NCBI GenBank assembly: GCA_050745265.1
Contig: JBOGKE010000151.1
Span: 5,921 to 69,920 of the forward strand
DNA from: RH2-MAG17b sp050745265
GTDB lineage: Bacteria > Acidobacteriota > Terriglobia > UBA7540
Direction: 5' to 3'
DNA length: 64,000 nt
In this document: positions 23,409-32,250 of the stretch, in pieces
Layout: the number at the start of each line of letters is the position of its first letter
Position numbering within the stretch: position 1 is the first letter of the stretch
Notes under the pieces: generated by a model
The model's database searches: none
What the model was told of the DNA's origin: nothing
The model's input: the letters and a program-made list of their open reading frames with translations, nothing else
Made by a program: the position numbers and the translations under genes

Positions 23409-24433
23409 CGCTGCCTATCACTCCCGTTTACCTGCCCATGGATGCTCTTTCGGCCGCTGAAGTACCCTCCGGGCCGGAATGGGAATACGAGCCGAAGTGG
23501 GACGGATTCCGCTGTCTCGCTTTTCGCGACGGCAGGTCGGTCGAGCTCCAATCGAAATCAGGCCAGCCGCTGGGGCGCTATTTCCCGGAAGTTGCTGAGG
23601 CGCTATTGCGGTTGAAAGCGTCGGCGTTTGCGTTGGATGGAGAGATCGTGGTTCCGGTTGGGAGCACGCTCTCGTTCGACCACCTGCTGATGAGAATCCA
23701 TCCCGCCGCAAGCCGCGTAAAAAAGCTCTCGCACGAAACGCCCGCGCTCTTTATTGTGTTCGATTTTTTAGTCGATGACCGCCGCGCGCTGCTGGCAAAG
23801 CAGCCGCTTCGGGAAAGACGTGTTGCGCTCGAGAGCTTCTTCGAAAAAGTCGTCGCGAAAGACGGAACCGTGCGCCTCTCGCCCGCCACGCAAAGCCTCG
23901 CTGCCGCGCGGCGCTGGTTCCTTAAAGGGCAGGGACTCGACGGCATCATTGCCAAGCGTCGGGACGCCATTTACGAGCCCGGCGAACGGAGCGGGGCGAT
24001 GCTGAAGATCAAAAAGCTCCGCACGGCGGAGTGCGTCGTGGGCGGATTCCGCTACGCCGAAAAGAAGCGCCAGGTGGGGTCTATGCTCTTGGGACTCTAC
24101 GACCGCGAGGGAAAGCTGAACCACGTCGGTTTCACGTCCTCCATCCACGAGGCCGAACGCGAGCAGCTCACGCGAAAACTCGAGCATCTGGTGAAGCCGC
24201 CCGGTTTTACCGGCAAAGCGCCGGGCGGGCCGAGCCGGTGGAGCACACGGCGGTCCTCCGAATGGGAGCCCCTCGCCCCGGAATTGGTCGCGGAGGTCCA
24301 ATACGACCATTACTCGGGCGACCGCTTCCGGCATGGGACGAAATTCCTTCGCTGGCGTCCCGATAAGTCGCCACAACAATGCACCATGGCCCAGGTTGAG
24401 CGGGAAAGCCGCACGCGTCTGCCGATGTTGTAA
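23405..24433 (+). CDS. ATP-dependent DNA ligase (LigD/LigC ligase domain)
   Basis: A 342-residue ligase. The adenylation motif I is EPKWDGFR with the nucleophile Lys31. FALDGEIV (motif III region), LFIVFDFL (IIIa), GLDGIIAKR (IV) and LKIKKLRTAECVVGGF (V) follow, then an OB-fold with GSMLLGLYDREGKLNHVGF and the final FRHGTKFLRWRPDK. It seals nicks after the polymerase has processed the ends. The start is fixed by the ATGA overlap with the polymerase gene. There is no phosphoesterase domain, and no Ku gene is nearby. Confidence 0.93.
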   Translation: MTLPITPVYLPMDALSAAEVPSGPEWEYEPKWDGFRCLAFRDGRSVELQSKSGQPLGRYFPEVAEALLRLKASAFALDGEIVVPVGSTLSFDHLLMRIHPAASRVKKLSHETPALFIVFDFLVDDRRALLAKQPLRERRVALESFFEKVVAKDGTVRLSPATQSLAAARRWFLKGQGLDGIIAKRRDAIYEPGERSGAMLKIKKLRTAECVVGGFRYAEKKRQVGSMLLGLYDREGKLNHVGFTSSIHEAEREQLTRKLEHLVKPPGFTGKAPGGPSRWSTRRSSEWEPLAPELVAEVQYDHYSGDRFRHGTKFLRWRPDKSPQQCTMAQVERESRTRLPML

Positions 24434-24506
24434 GACGAACCCGAGAGATTTGCTCACGCGGAAAGCCTGCCCCAAGGCTCAAATTTCCAGAGGGCCTGCC
24501 ACGAAA

Positions 24507-25085
24507 TCAAATCGGTGCTTCTTTGCGCGGGATTTGCGCCTTGGCGTCTGTGCGAGATGCTGTTGCTTCTGAGCTAACGCGATGACTCAATCTCGCGAGC
24601 TCATTCACCAGGCGGCGCACCGGCGTGTTCCATGTTCGGTCCGGCCCCTGCCGGAAAATCCGCATGGTCGGGTACCACGGGCGATCCTCGCGTTTCGTGA
24701 GCCAGCGCCAATCCGCCGCGTAAGGCAGCAGCGTCCACACGGGCTTGGCGAGAGCGCCCGCCAAGTGGGCGATCATTGTGTCCACTGAAATCACCAAATC
24801 GAGCCCGAGGATCGCCGCGGCAGTTCGCGCGATATCGGCGGGGCCGTCTTCAAGATCGGTGATGCGCCAGCTCGGGAACACTGGGCCGAGCCGGGAGGCT
24901 TCGGCGCCGCGCTGTAGGCTGAAGAACTCGATGTTGCGCGATTCACACAGCGGATGCAGGTCGCTCAGCAAGATCGAGCGCTTCGGATTCCAGGCGCCGC
25001 CAGACGGGGCGAGGCCCACTTTGAGTGGCCGCTGAGCTGCCGTTCGCGCACCGTCGCGGGCCTCTTTTGGGGGGCCTGTCCGCAG
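24507..25085 (-). pseudogene. Remnant of a TPR-type glycosyltransferase (family 9-like C-terminal domain)
   Basis: About 190 residues match only the C-terminal part of large TPR-glycosyltransferases: KVGLAPSGGAWNPKRSILLSD, DIARTAAAILGLDLVISVDT, IAHLAGALAKPVWTLLPYA and the DWRWLTKREDRPWYPTM run. Full proteins carry several hundred residues of TPR repeats ahead of this. Upstream, the frame goes into a family A dispersed repeat (25102-25149) and then the next gene, so no natural start exists. The open frame technically extends to 25142, but the first 20 residues are repeat-encoded. It is most simply a decayed 3' fragment. Confidence 0.65.
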
Positions 25086-25101
25086 ATAAGGAACGCTCGA
25101 T

Positions 25102-25149
25102 TCATGCTTCGCGGGTGTCCCGGCGAGTCGGGACATGACCACTCCTCAG
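25102..25149 (-). repeat. Dispersed repeat, family A (copy 3, inverted)
   Basis: Read on the minus strand: CTGAGGAGTGGTCATGTCCC, GACTCGCCGGGACACCCGC and GAAGCATGAAT. The internal hairpin CCCGACTCGCCGGG is shared with the copy at 57405-57480. It lies exactly at the 5' edge of the glycosyltransferase remnant. Confidence 0.8.
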
Positions 25150-25193
25150 AGCGAAGCTCGCCGGAGTTTCGCCCCGGCCCGCGAGTGCGATTC

Positions 25194-26012
25194 TCACTGA
25201 TCCCGCGGCTCAAAATAACCCGCGGGATACGTCTCGTTGTAGCGAATCTGAGTCCGGAAAGTCTCGGCGACGCGATCTCCGTTCAAGTACCGGACGAGAT
25301 GCGTCGCGGTTTGAACTCCGCCGACACTCTGATAATCGCTGTAGATATCGGAGTACTCATCCCACTCGTGGGTCTCGGGATTCATAATTCGGTAGGCGAT
25401 CTCGACCGGCTGATGGCTTTGCGAATCCAGGTAGAGCTTGATCGCCACCTGGCGCGAATCCACGATGTCCAGAATCTGCGCGGGATGATTGTCGACCAGA
25501 TCGTCGCCGCCTTTTTGGATGAGCACTCCCGTCTCGCGCGCGCGGACGCGCAGCAAGTTCTCAAGACTATACCGGTTGGCGAGCCGCCAAGCACGGATTT
25601 CCTTAGGCGACTGCTCGATGAGTCCGTAGCGGTCAAGCTCCCAGCCCTGATCGCCGTCGTTGATCAGTGTCACGGCCTTCGATCGTTTCGCCAAGCCGTA
25701 AGACAGGCGGCGCTTCGCAGGGAATTCGGACCAGCTTTGATACAGAACGAAGCCCTGCGTCACGCCGTCAGAAATCGAAAAGGCTCGACCCTGCGTGCTC
25801 ATGGTCCTGAACCCGAGGAACGCCGGGCCGCCGAGACCTTGGATCGCCCGGTTGAGCAGCGCCTGGGCTGCCGGATCAATCTCGGACGGAGGGCCGGAGG
25901 GATTCTGGGCGCGGCCGGAAACGAACGGCATCAGCAGCAGAACAATCGCCAGGGCGCCCGCGAGAAGAGCCCGGAAGCTTGGACTCGGTTGGATCATATG
26001 AGAACTCAACAT
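25194..26012 (-). CDS. Secreted protein of unknown function (outer-membrane lipoprotein-sorting-like)
   Basis: A 272-residue exported protein. The signal peptide (FRALLAGALAIVLLLMPFVSGRA) is followed by a 230-residue domain with a strand-rich pattern: AIQGLGGPAFLGFRTMSTQG, LINDGDQGWELDRYG, VDNHPAQILDIVDS, VAIKLYLDSQSHQPVEIAYR and YSDYQSVGGVQTATHLVRY. This resembles acidobacterial LolA-like or sorting-type proteins with a two-part substrate-stain pattern, but no catalytic residue is evident. ATG 26012 is chosen as the first reasonable start before the signal peptide, with a GGAGGGGAG 14 bases upstream; ATG 25997 is also possible. It is divergent from the tannase gene. Confidence 0.7.
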   Translation of the reverse strand: MLSSHMIQPSPSFRALLAGALAIVLLLMPFVSGRAQNPSGPPSEIDPAAQALLNRAIQGLGGPAFLGFRTMSTQGRAFSISDGVTQGFVLYQSWSEFPAKRRLSYGLAKRSKAVTLINDGDQGWELDRYGLIEQSPKEIRAWRLANRYSLENLLRVRARETGVLIQKGGDDLVDNHPAQILDIVDSRQVAIKLYLDSQSHQPVEIAYRIMNPETHEWDEYSDIYSDYQSVGGVQTATHLVRYLNGDRVAETFRTQIRYNETYPAGYFEPRDQ

Positions 26013-26262
26013 GGGTTTGTACGAAACTCCCCTCCGCATTAGTTGAGATGCTGTCACCGCAGCATCGCGTCGCTTTGAAACCGTTCGGGGCAGCGCGAAA
26101 GACCGCGGGTGCAGTGTGGGGGGGAGGTGGCGCCATCTCCCGGTGACGGCCCGATCAACCGGTTCGCGGGGTTCGCCCACATTCGCCAATTGGCTTGCCC
26201 GAACGCGCAAGAGATCATATGATCATGCTGAATCCGGACGCTCGAGGAAAGGCGATGATGAG

Positions 26263-27885
26263 ATGAGCCGTCGTGCCGCGTTTGTCTGCTTCTCGATATG
26301 TCTGCTGGCGGAAGCAGGATTATTTGCGACCGCAGGCGCAGGCGGAAGTTGCTCAAGCCTCGCGGGAATGAGGCTTGCCGGCGTTACGATTACCTTAGCT
26401 CGTGAAGTGCCTGCCGGTTCGTTTCGACCGTCCGACATGCACTTCGCGCATCTGCCGCCCTTTTGCCGGGTCGCGGGTATTATAGCGCCGACCGCTGATT
26501 CAAGGATTAGATTTGAGGTTTGGCTGCCGAGTTCAGGCTGGAACGGAGACTTCGACGGCGCCGGGAACGGAGGATTTGCCGGATCGATCGAATACGGCCA
26601 ATTGGCGGACGCGATCCGGTCGGGGTTTGCCGCCGCAGCCACTGACACGGGCCATCGCGGGGGCGCAACGGATGCAAGCTGGGCGCTCGGACATCCGCAA
26701 AAGATCATCGACTTCGGATATCGCGCCATGCACCTGATGACGGTGGACGCCAAGGCGATCGCTCGGGCTTACTACGGCGCATCTCCCCACGAGTCATACT
26801 TTGCCGGCTGTTCGAACGGCGGGCGGCAGGCGCTCATGGAAGCGCAGCGGTTCCCGGACGACTACAACGGCATCATCGCCGGCGCGCCCGCCAACTACTG
26901 GACTCATCTCTTGGCGGCCGGCGCCTGGATGTCGCGGGCCATGCTCAAGAACCCCGCAGACTACATCCCGCCGAACAAGCTGCCGGCGATCAGCGCGGCG
27001 GTGCTCGCGGCATGTGACGCGCGGGACGGTGTGAGGGACGGCATTCTCAATGATCCGAGGCGATGCCATTTCAATCCCTCGTCGCTGCTTTGTCGCCGGC
27101 ACGACTCAAGCGAGTGCCTGACCGCGCCACAGGTGGCGACGCTCAAGAAAATTTATGCGGGCGTGACGGATTCGCGCGGCGAACGAATGTTTCCCGGCTA
27201 TATGCCGGGCGGCGAGCTCGGGTCCAACGGTTGGGCGAGATGGATCACCGGGCCCGCGCCGGAGAAAAGCCTGTCGTACACCTTCAGCAGCCAGTTCTTT
27301 TCTAACCTGGTATACGACAATCGGGCGTGGGACTTCCGCGCGTTCAATTTCGGTTCCGGCGCAGCTTTGGCGGACCGGAAGTTCGCCGGCATCTTGAACG
27401 CGACGAACCCCGATTTAAGCGCGTTCAAGGCTCACGGCGGGAAACTGGTCCTATACCACGGCTGGGATGACACCGCCATTCCCGCGCCGAACACGGTGAA
27501 CTACTACGAGAGCGTGATCCGCAGAATGGGAGCGCCGACCGCGCACTCGTTCGTGAGGCTTTACATGATTCCCGGAATGCAGCACTGCGGCGGCGGGCCG
27601 GGGATCACGATCTTCGGAGCGTGGGCCTCGGGGGCGCGGCAGAGCGCGAAAGACAGCATGTTCAGCGCCCTTGAGCAGTGGGTTACGCAGGGCGTCGCGC
27701 CGGCGGCGCTGATCGCCTCAAAATACCCCGCGTCTCGGGAGGCAACGCACGCGCTTAACCCGACGCGGCCGCTTTGCCCGTACCCGGAAATTGCATCATA
27801 CAAGGGCCGAGGCAGCACGGACGCCGCCTCAAACTTCGCCTGCACCGTCGAGCGCGGCTTCCGCCCGGCGCGCCACGAACCGTAA
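26263..27885 (+). CDS. Tannase/feruloyl esterase family protein
   Basis: A 540-residue secreted serine esterase. The signal peptide is MSRRAAFVCFSICLLAEAGLF to about residue 25. The catalytic Ser lies in YFAGCSNGGRQALMEAQRFP, the Asp in VLYHGWDDTAI and the His in MIPGMQHCGGGPG, matching the Ser-Asp-His triad of the tannase/feruloyl-esterase family with its cysteine near Ser and near His. The family hydrolyses ester links in gallate tannins, ferulate-arabinoxylan or related aromatic esters, so a role in plant polymer breakdown is likely; the exact substrate is unknown. ATG 26263 follows GAGGAAAGG, and the upstream frame to 26116 lies outside the likely gene. Confidence 0.9.
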   Translation: MSRRAAFVCFSICLLAEAGLFATAGAGGSCSSLAGMRLAGVTITLAREVPAGSFRPSDMHFAHLPPFCRVAGIIAPTADSRIRFEVWLPSSGWNGDFDGAGNGGFAGSIEYGQLADAIRSGFAAAATDTGHRGGATDASWALGHPQKIIDFGYRAMHLMTVDAKAIARAYYGASPHESYFAGCSNGGRQALMEAQRFPDDYNGIIAGAPANYWTHLLAAGAWMSRAMLKNPADYIPPNKLPAISAAVLAACDARDGVRDGILNDPRRCHFNPSSLLCRRHDSSECLTAPQVATLKKIYAGVTDSRGERMFPGYMPGGELGSNGWARWITGPAPEKSLSYTFSSQFFSNLVYDNRAWDFRAFNFGSGAALADRKFAGILNATNPDLSAFKAHGGKLVLYHGWDDTAIPAPNTVNYYESVIRRMGAPTAHSFVRLYMIPGMQHCGGGPGITIFGAWASGARQSAKDSMFSALEQWVTQGVAPAALIASKYPASREATHALNPTRPLCPYPEIASYKGRGSTDAASNFACTVERGFRPARHEP

Positions 27886-27961
27886 TACCGGCGAATCGCA
27901 TCTTCCAGTTTTTGGACACAAGCAAGTTCGCGTTGTCGCAATTGCGGGCGGTTCCGTGTGC

Positions 27962-27991
27962 TTGACAACCGTAAAATCGCATTCCTATAAT
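27962..27991 (+). promoter_or_regulatory. Strong sigma-70 promoter for the tRNA genes
   Basis: A perfect TTGACA (27962-27967), an 18 bp spacer and a perfect TATAAT (27986-27991) end 28 bp before tRNA-Gly. It is the best promoter match in the window. Confidence 0.8.
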
Positions 27992-28019
27992 TTTCTGTGG
28001 TCGGCGGCAAACCTTCTGG

Positions 28020-28094
28020 GCGGGAATAACTCAGTGGTAGAGTGCGACCTTGCCAAGGTCGAAGTCGCGGGTTCGAATCCCGTTTCCCGCTCCA
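28020..28094 (+). tRNA. tRNA-Gly (GCC)
   Basis: The acceptor arms GCGGGAA (28020-28026) and TTCCCGC (28084-28090) pair perfectly. The D-loop reads CTCAGTGGTAGAG. The anticodon stem-loop GACCTTGCCAAGGTC carries GCC, which reads GGC/GGU glycine codons. The T-arm is GCGGGTTCGAATCCCGT. The CCA end (28092-28094) is encoded. Confidence 0.97.
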
Positions 28095-28126
28095 AAATCT
28101 TAGCGATCTCAGACGTCTCATTGTGC

Positions 28127-28201
28127 GGCGCGGTACCCAAGTGGTAAGGGAGAGGTCTGCAAAACCTTTACGCGTGAGTTCGATTCTCACCCGCGCCTCC
28201 A
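28127..28201 (+). tRNA. tRNA-Cys (GCA)
   Basis: The acceptor arms GGCGCGG (28127-28133) and CCGCGCC (28191-28197) pair perfectly. The anticodon loop in AGGTCTGCAAAACCT carries GCA, reading cysteine codons. The T-arm is GTGAGTTCGATTCTCAC and CCA is encoded. It lies 32 bp after tRNA-Gly, probably in the same transcript. Confidence 0.96.
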
Positions 28202-28269
28202 ACCCCTCTGCGGCATTCGCAGGCGATCCGCCTTTGCTCAAAGCTCCTCGCTCGGCTCGGCCGGCAGCG

Positions 28270-29637
28270 CTATCCGATGATGCTGTGCGACGGCTGCGCA
28301 ACTGCATAATGGGGGACAACCGCTTCCGCGAGCGCTACTTCGACAGCATCCAGCGTCCGGCTGATATCGGAGCGGGTGTGAGCGGAGGAGAGAAACCAAT
28401 TGCCGCGCGGAATCACGCGCACGCCCTCTCCTGCGAGCGCGGCCGCGAACTGATTGTAGACGGCGTGGTCCATGCTCAACGAAGAGCGGTAATCCGAGAC
28501 TTCGATTTCCGCGGGCGTTCCCGGGGCCGGGAATCCCACAAAAAACACCGAGGGATGCCCCTGAACCACAACGGGCACACCGAGTTTGGCGGCGCGCTCC
28601 CGGATGCCCCGCATCAGCGTGGAGCCGTTGGCTTCAACCTCGCGGTAGATCGCTCCTCCATCGCGCGCCAGAACGTCGATCGTGGCCACAGCTGCGGCGA
28701 TGGAAACCGGCAGGCTATTGTACGTGCCGCCATGCACCACCCGGCCGTCTGCGATCAGCCGTAGGATGTCGGCGCGGCCCGCGAGACAACTCAGCGGCAT
28801 CCCGTTGGCGATCGCTTTGCCAAAAATGCTTAGGTCCGGCTCAATTCCGAAATACCCCTGCGCCCCTGATAAGGCCACCCGAAACCCGGTGATGACCTCG
28901 TCGAAGATCAGCACGATGCCATACCGTGTGCATGCCTCGCGCAGGCGCTCCAGGTATCCGGGCCGCGGCATAATCACAGCGGTATTGCACATGATGGGCT
29001 CGGTGATGATGGCCGCGGTTTCGGCTCCGTGCGCCTCCAGAAAGCGTTCGAGCGCATCGGCGTGATTCCAGGGCAGCACGGCAATGCGGCTCTCTTGGCC
29101 GGAGGGCTGGCCCGCGCTTTCAGATCGCGCCACAGGGCGCATCTCGCCGCCCCATTCTTCGGGTGGCGGCGAAAGGCTGTAGAAAATGTTATCGAGCCAG
29201 CCATGGTAGTGCCCTTCGAACTTTACTACGAGCGCCCGTCCGGTGAACGCTCGCGCCACGCGCAAGGCAGCATGCACGGCCTCCGATCCTGAGATTCCAA
29301 ACCTCACCTGCTCGGCCGAAGGGATCAGCTTGGCGAGGCGCTCGGCAAGCTCGATTTCGAGCTCGTGCTGCGCCGCATAAATCTGACCGCGGCGGAGTTG
29401 CCGGATCGTGGCCTCGTTGATTTCAGGGTGAGTATGACCCAGGAACAGGGGACCACGCCCGAGGACGTAGTCGATATATTCGTTGCCGTCCACGTCGAAG
29501 ACACGGGAGCCGAGCCCGTGCTCGAAATAGAGAGGCAACGGTTGATCACCCCGGCGGACGTTGCTGCTGACTCCACCCGCAAGAGTGCGCTCGGCGCGGG
29601 CGAGCAGGCGTCGCGATTTTTGGTAGCGGTCGGACAT
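28270..29637 (-). CDS. HemL-like class III aminotransferase (glutamate-1-semialdehyde aminomutase family)
   Basis: A 455-residue PLP enzyme of the glutamate-1-semialdehyde aminomutase/aminotransferase class III group. Visible are SRRLLARAERTLAGGVSS, the DVDGNEYIDYVLGRGPLFLGH substrate region, FGISGSEAVHAALRVARAFTG, the cofactor Asp in IVLIFDEVITGFR and the PLP-binding Lys274 in LSIFGKAIANGMPLS. The active site looks intact. Family members include HemL of tetrapyrrole synthesis and beta-amino-acid or amino-sugar aminotransferases. The IclR regulator upstream and the absence of hem genes make a catabolic aminotransferase more likely than HemL, which is an inference. The start at 29637 gives the usual N-terminus. 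Confidence 0.82.
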   Translation of the reverse strand: MSDRYQKSRRLLARAERTLAGGVSSNVRRGDQPLPLYFEHGLGSRVFDVDGNEYIDYVLGRGPLFLGHTHPEINEATIRQLRRGQIYAAQHELEIELAERLAKLIPSAEQVRFGISGSEAVHAALRVARAFTGRALVVKFEGHYHGWLDNIFYSLSPPPEEWGGEMRPVARSESAGQPSGQESRIAVLPWNHADALERFLEAHGAETAAIITEPIMCNTAVIMPRPGYLERLREACTRYGIVLIFDEVITGFRVALSGAQGYFGIEPDLSIFGKAIANGMPLSCLAGRADILRLIADGRVVHGGTYNSLPVSIAAAVATIDVLARDGGAIYREVEANGSTLMRGIRERAAKLGVPVVVQGHPSVFFVGFPAPGTPAEIEVSDYRSSLSMDHAVYNQFAAALAGEGVRVIPRGNWFLSSAHTRSDISRTLDAVEVALAEAVVPHYAVAQPSHSIIG

Positions 29638-29873
29638 CCTGAAGCGGAGCCACGGCGTTACTCGGACGAAACCCGTCGGGACGGAGAGCGGCTCAAATTC
29701 TACATTCTAGAACGCCGGCAATGGCTGGCGCTTCCAGTAAATATTATGCGTCCCCGGCGAAGGCCGTCAATGCTTCGCCTGCGCCGTCCAGCGGGCAGCA
29801 GCGATGTTGCGGGACGCGAAGGCGACACTAGCGCGGTTGACGCTCGGCGTCCTCCGCCTGGGAGCGATGCGTC

Positions 29874-30650
29874 TCAACCCGCAATCCTTCGCGAAGAATA
29901 GGCGGTGAGCGTCGTTAATTGAGCTGCGGTCTCGGTGAGCGCTTTGGCAAACTCGGCGTCGCGCGACGGTTTAACGCGTGTTGCGGGTCCTGAGATGCTA
30001 ATGGCCGCCTGGACCCGGCCGTCCGAACCCAGAACCGGGGCGGCAATGCAGCGAACACCGGGCGAATCCTCCTCGTTGTCGAGCGCACACCCTTGGGACC
30101 GGACCTTCTCGAGCTCGCGCTGGAGGGCGGCGGCGCTGCGGATCGTGCGAGACGTTTGAGCGCGCAGCGGATTCTTCCGCATGATCTCGTCGACTTGTTC
30201 GCGCGACATGCGGCAAAGCAAACACTTTCCCAGAGCCGTCGAGTGAAGCGGACCTCGCATTCCCGGGTGGACCGCCATGCGAAGCGGGTGCGGGCTCTCG
30301 AGCACCTGGACGTACAAGACCTCGCCGCCATCAAGAACTCCCAAGTTCACCGTTTCCTGAAATCGCCCCCGCAGTTTCGCTAAAAACGGAGTCGCCAGGC
30401 CGCTCAGATCGTAGGGCGGTTTCTGCCCGCTCGAGAGGCGGCCGAGGCGCGGCGCCACTGAGTAACGGCCCCCCGTTTGCTTTTCGACGTAGCCGAGGCG
30501 CTCAAGCGTAAAAAGAATTCTGAAAACGGAACTCTTCACCAGGCGCGTTCGCGCCGCCAGCTCTCGCAACGCGACTTCGCGCTCGCCCTGAAATGCCTCG
30601 AGCACTCGGAATCCTTTTTCAAGGACAGAGATGTAATTGTTAGCTGGCAT
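29874..30650 (-). CDS. IclR-family transcriptional regulator
   Basis: A 258-residue DNA-binding regulator. The N-terminal winged helix-turn-helix (about 5-65) has SVLEKGFRVLEAF and LRELAARTRLVKSSVFRIL. The C-terminal effector domain (about 80-250) has LATPFLAKLRGRFQETVNLGV, MRGPLHSTALGKCLL and CALDNEEDSPGVRCIAAPV, as in IclR/KdgR proteins that control aromatic or sugar-acid catabolism. ATG 30650 is chosen because the preceding residues up to 30779 show no family features; the ribosome-binding site is weak. It shares a strand with the aminotransferase downstream (236 bp gap) and diverges from the SelA-like gene, either of which could be its target. Confidence 0.87.
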   Translation of the reverse strand: MPANNYISVLEKGFRVLEAFQGEREVALRELAARTRLVKSSVFRILFTLERLGYVEKQTGGRYSVAPRLGRLSSGQKPPYDLSGLATPFLAKLRGRFQETVNLGVLDGGEVLYVQVLESPHPLRMAVHPGMRGPLHSTALGKCLLCRMSREQVDEIMRKNPLRAQTSRTIRSAAALQRELEKVRSQGCALDNEEDSPGVRCIAAPVLGSDGRVQAAISISGPATRVKPSRDAEFAKALTETAAQLTTLTAYSSRRIAG

Positions 30651-30915
30651 CGAAGGTGCCCAGTGTAACAACGGGCAGTTCCAATGTACAGTCCACCCGG
30701 GTCGCGCACAAAACAACGAACAAGAATCGAACGGCTTCCGCGGGTACGCCGAATTGCGCCGGACACGTCCTGTGCCCAAGGTGATATCATCGCGTGATGC
30801 CGATTTTTGTGGCGGCGGGCTCTGGCCGCCGGAATTCCGTCGCTCCCAGAGCCCGCTGCAGTGAAGGCTGTCAGTTCAGTTTGTAATCTCCAAGAGTGTC
30901 GAAAGGAGTGCCGGC

Positions 30916-32181
30916 ATGGATCGATTTCGATCGAGAAGAGATTTTTTCAAGGTGGGCGCCAGTGCGCTCGCGGTCGGGGGCATCGTGGCTCCGGACGGGC
31001 AAGTACGCGCGGCATCGCGTCCCCATACTGCCGAGGGAGCGGATTACTACGAAAAGCTCGGCGTGACGAAAATTATCAACGCGGCTGGAACCTACACCAT
31101 TCTTACCGCGTCGATCATGCCGGTACCGGTTCAGGCCGCGGTGGCGGAAGCGGCGAAGCATCCGGTTCGCTTGATCGAGTTGCAAACCAAGGCGGGCGAA
31201 TACCTCGCGAATCGCTTGCAGTGCGAAGCGGCGCTCGTTTCCGCGGGAGCGGCTTCGGCCTTAACACTCGGCATGGCGGCGTGCATTACGGTGGGTAACC
31301 GGCAGGCGATCGAAGCCATTCCGACCGACATGTCGAACCTCAAGAACGAGGTCGTCGTTCAAAAAGCGCACCGCTACGGCTACGACCATGCGCTTCGGAA
31401 TTGCGGTATCAAGTTTGTGGAAGTGGAGACGCTCGCCGATTACCAGAGCGCCTTCACCGCGCGCACCGTTATGGCGCATTTTTTCAATGCCGCCGAAGGG
31501 GGAAAGATCAGCCGTGAGGATTGGGTGCGGATCGCGCACCAGCACAGCGTGCCCTGCTTCGACGACGCCGCGGCTGACGTGCCTCCGATTTCGAACCTCT
31601 GGAACTATACCCGCATGGGATTCGATCTGGTCACGTTTTCCGGCGGCAAAGGAATCCGGGGTCCGCAAAACGCCGGGCTTCTTCTCGGGCGGAAGGATCT
31701 GATCGAAGCGGCGGCCGCGAATAACAACCCGTTCGACAGCGTCATAGGGCGCGGAATGAAAGTCTCCAAGGAGCAGATTGTGGGCATGGTTGCTGCGATC
31801 GATTGGTTCCTGGAGCAGTCGGACGAGCGGATGGAGCGGGAATTCAACCGGAGGGCGAAGCTGATCGCCGAGGCGCTGAAGGGCATTCCCTCGCTGCAGG
31901 CGGCGATTTATGTGCCGCCGGTCGCCAACCACGTTCCGCACCTGCTGGTGCGGTACGATCAAAGCCAAGTGCGCATCTCTCCGCTCGACGTCGCGAAAAA
32001 GCTGCGTGAGGGCGCTCCCAGCATCGAGCTCAATCCTTCAACCGGGAGCACGTCAGCTAGCGCCGGTTTGCCCACGGACAAAAACACAATCGTAGTGGGC
32101 GTATGGATGCTTCAGCCCGGAGAAGACCGGATCGTCGCCAAGCGGTTGCGCGAAGTGCTGCGTGATGCAAGCCGAGCCTGA
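30916..32181 (+). CDS. Tat-exported SelA-like PLP enzyme
   Basis: A 421-residue PLP-fold protein. The N-terminus has a twin-arginine signal (SRRDFFKVGASALAVGGIV), so it is exported folded with cofactor. The body resembles selenocysteine synthase/D-glucosaminate-6-phosphate ammonia-lyase-type enzymes: LGVTKIINAAGTYTIL, EAALVSAGAASALTLGMAACI, CFDDAAADVPPI and the Lys245 motif FSGGKGIRGPQNAGLLLG. The true selA function is unlikely because SelA acts on charged tRNA in the cytoplasm. AAGGAG lies 6 bases before the ATG. An IclR gene diverges upstream. A role in amino-acid or amino-sugar breakdown is inferred; the substrate is unknown. Confidence 0.82.
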   Translation: MDRFRSRRDFFKVGASALAVGGIVAPDGQVRAASRPHTAEGADYYEKLGVTKIINAAGTYTILTASIMPVPVQAAVAEAAKHPVRLIELQTKAGEYLANRLQCEAALVSAGAASALTLGMAACITVGNRQAIEAIPTDMSNLKNEVVVQKAHRYGYDHALRNCGIKFVEVETLADYQSAFTARTVMAHFFNAAEGGKISREDWVRIAHQHSVPCFDDAAADVPPISNLWNYTRMGFDLVTFSGGKGIRGPQNAGLLLGRKDLIEAAAANNNPFDSVIGRGMKVSKEQIVGMVAAIDWFLEQSDERMEREFNRRAKLIAEALKGIPSLQAAIYVPPVANHVPHLLVRYDQSQVRISPLDVAKKLREGAPSIELNPSTGSTSASAGLPTDKNTIVVGVWMLQPGEDRIVAKRLREVLRDASRA

Positions 32182-32250
32182 TACCGACGGTCGCCGAGGA
32201 CTTCACGACAGGCCGATTCGTGACGAACTTGGGCTAAGCCGTCGCTGCCG

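Noticed and set aside
28270..29637. hemL of tetrapyrrole synthesis
   Set aside because: The fold fits, but no other hem gene is present and the IclR neighbour points to catabolism; so only HemL-like is claimed.
30916..32181. A true selenocysteine synthase (selA)
   Set aside because: The protein carries a Tat signal and lacks selB, selD or tRNA-Sec near it; SelA acts on a tRNA in the cytoplasm.
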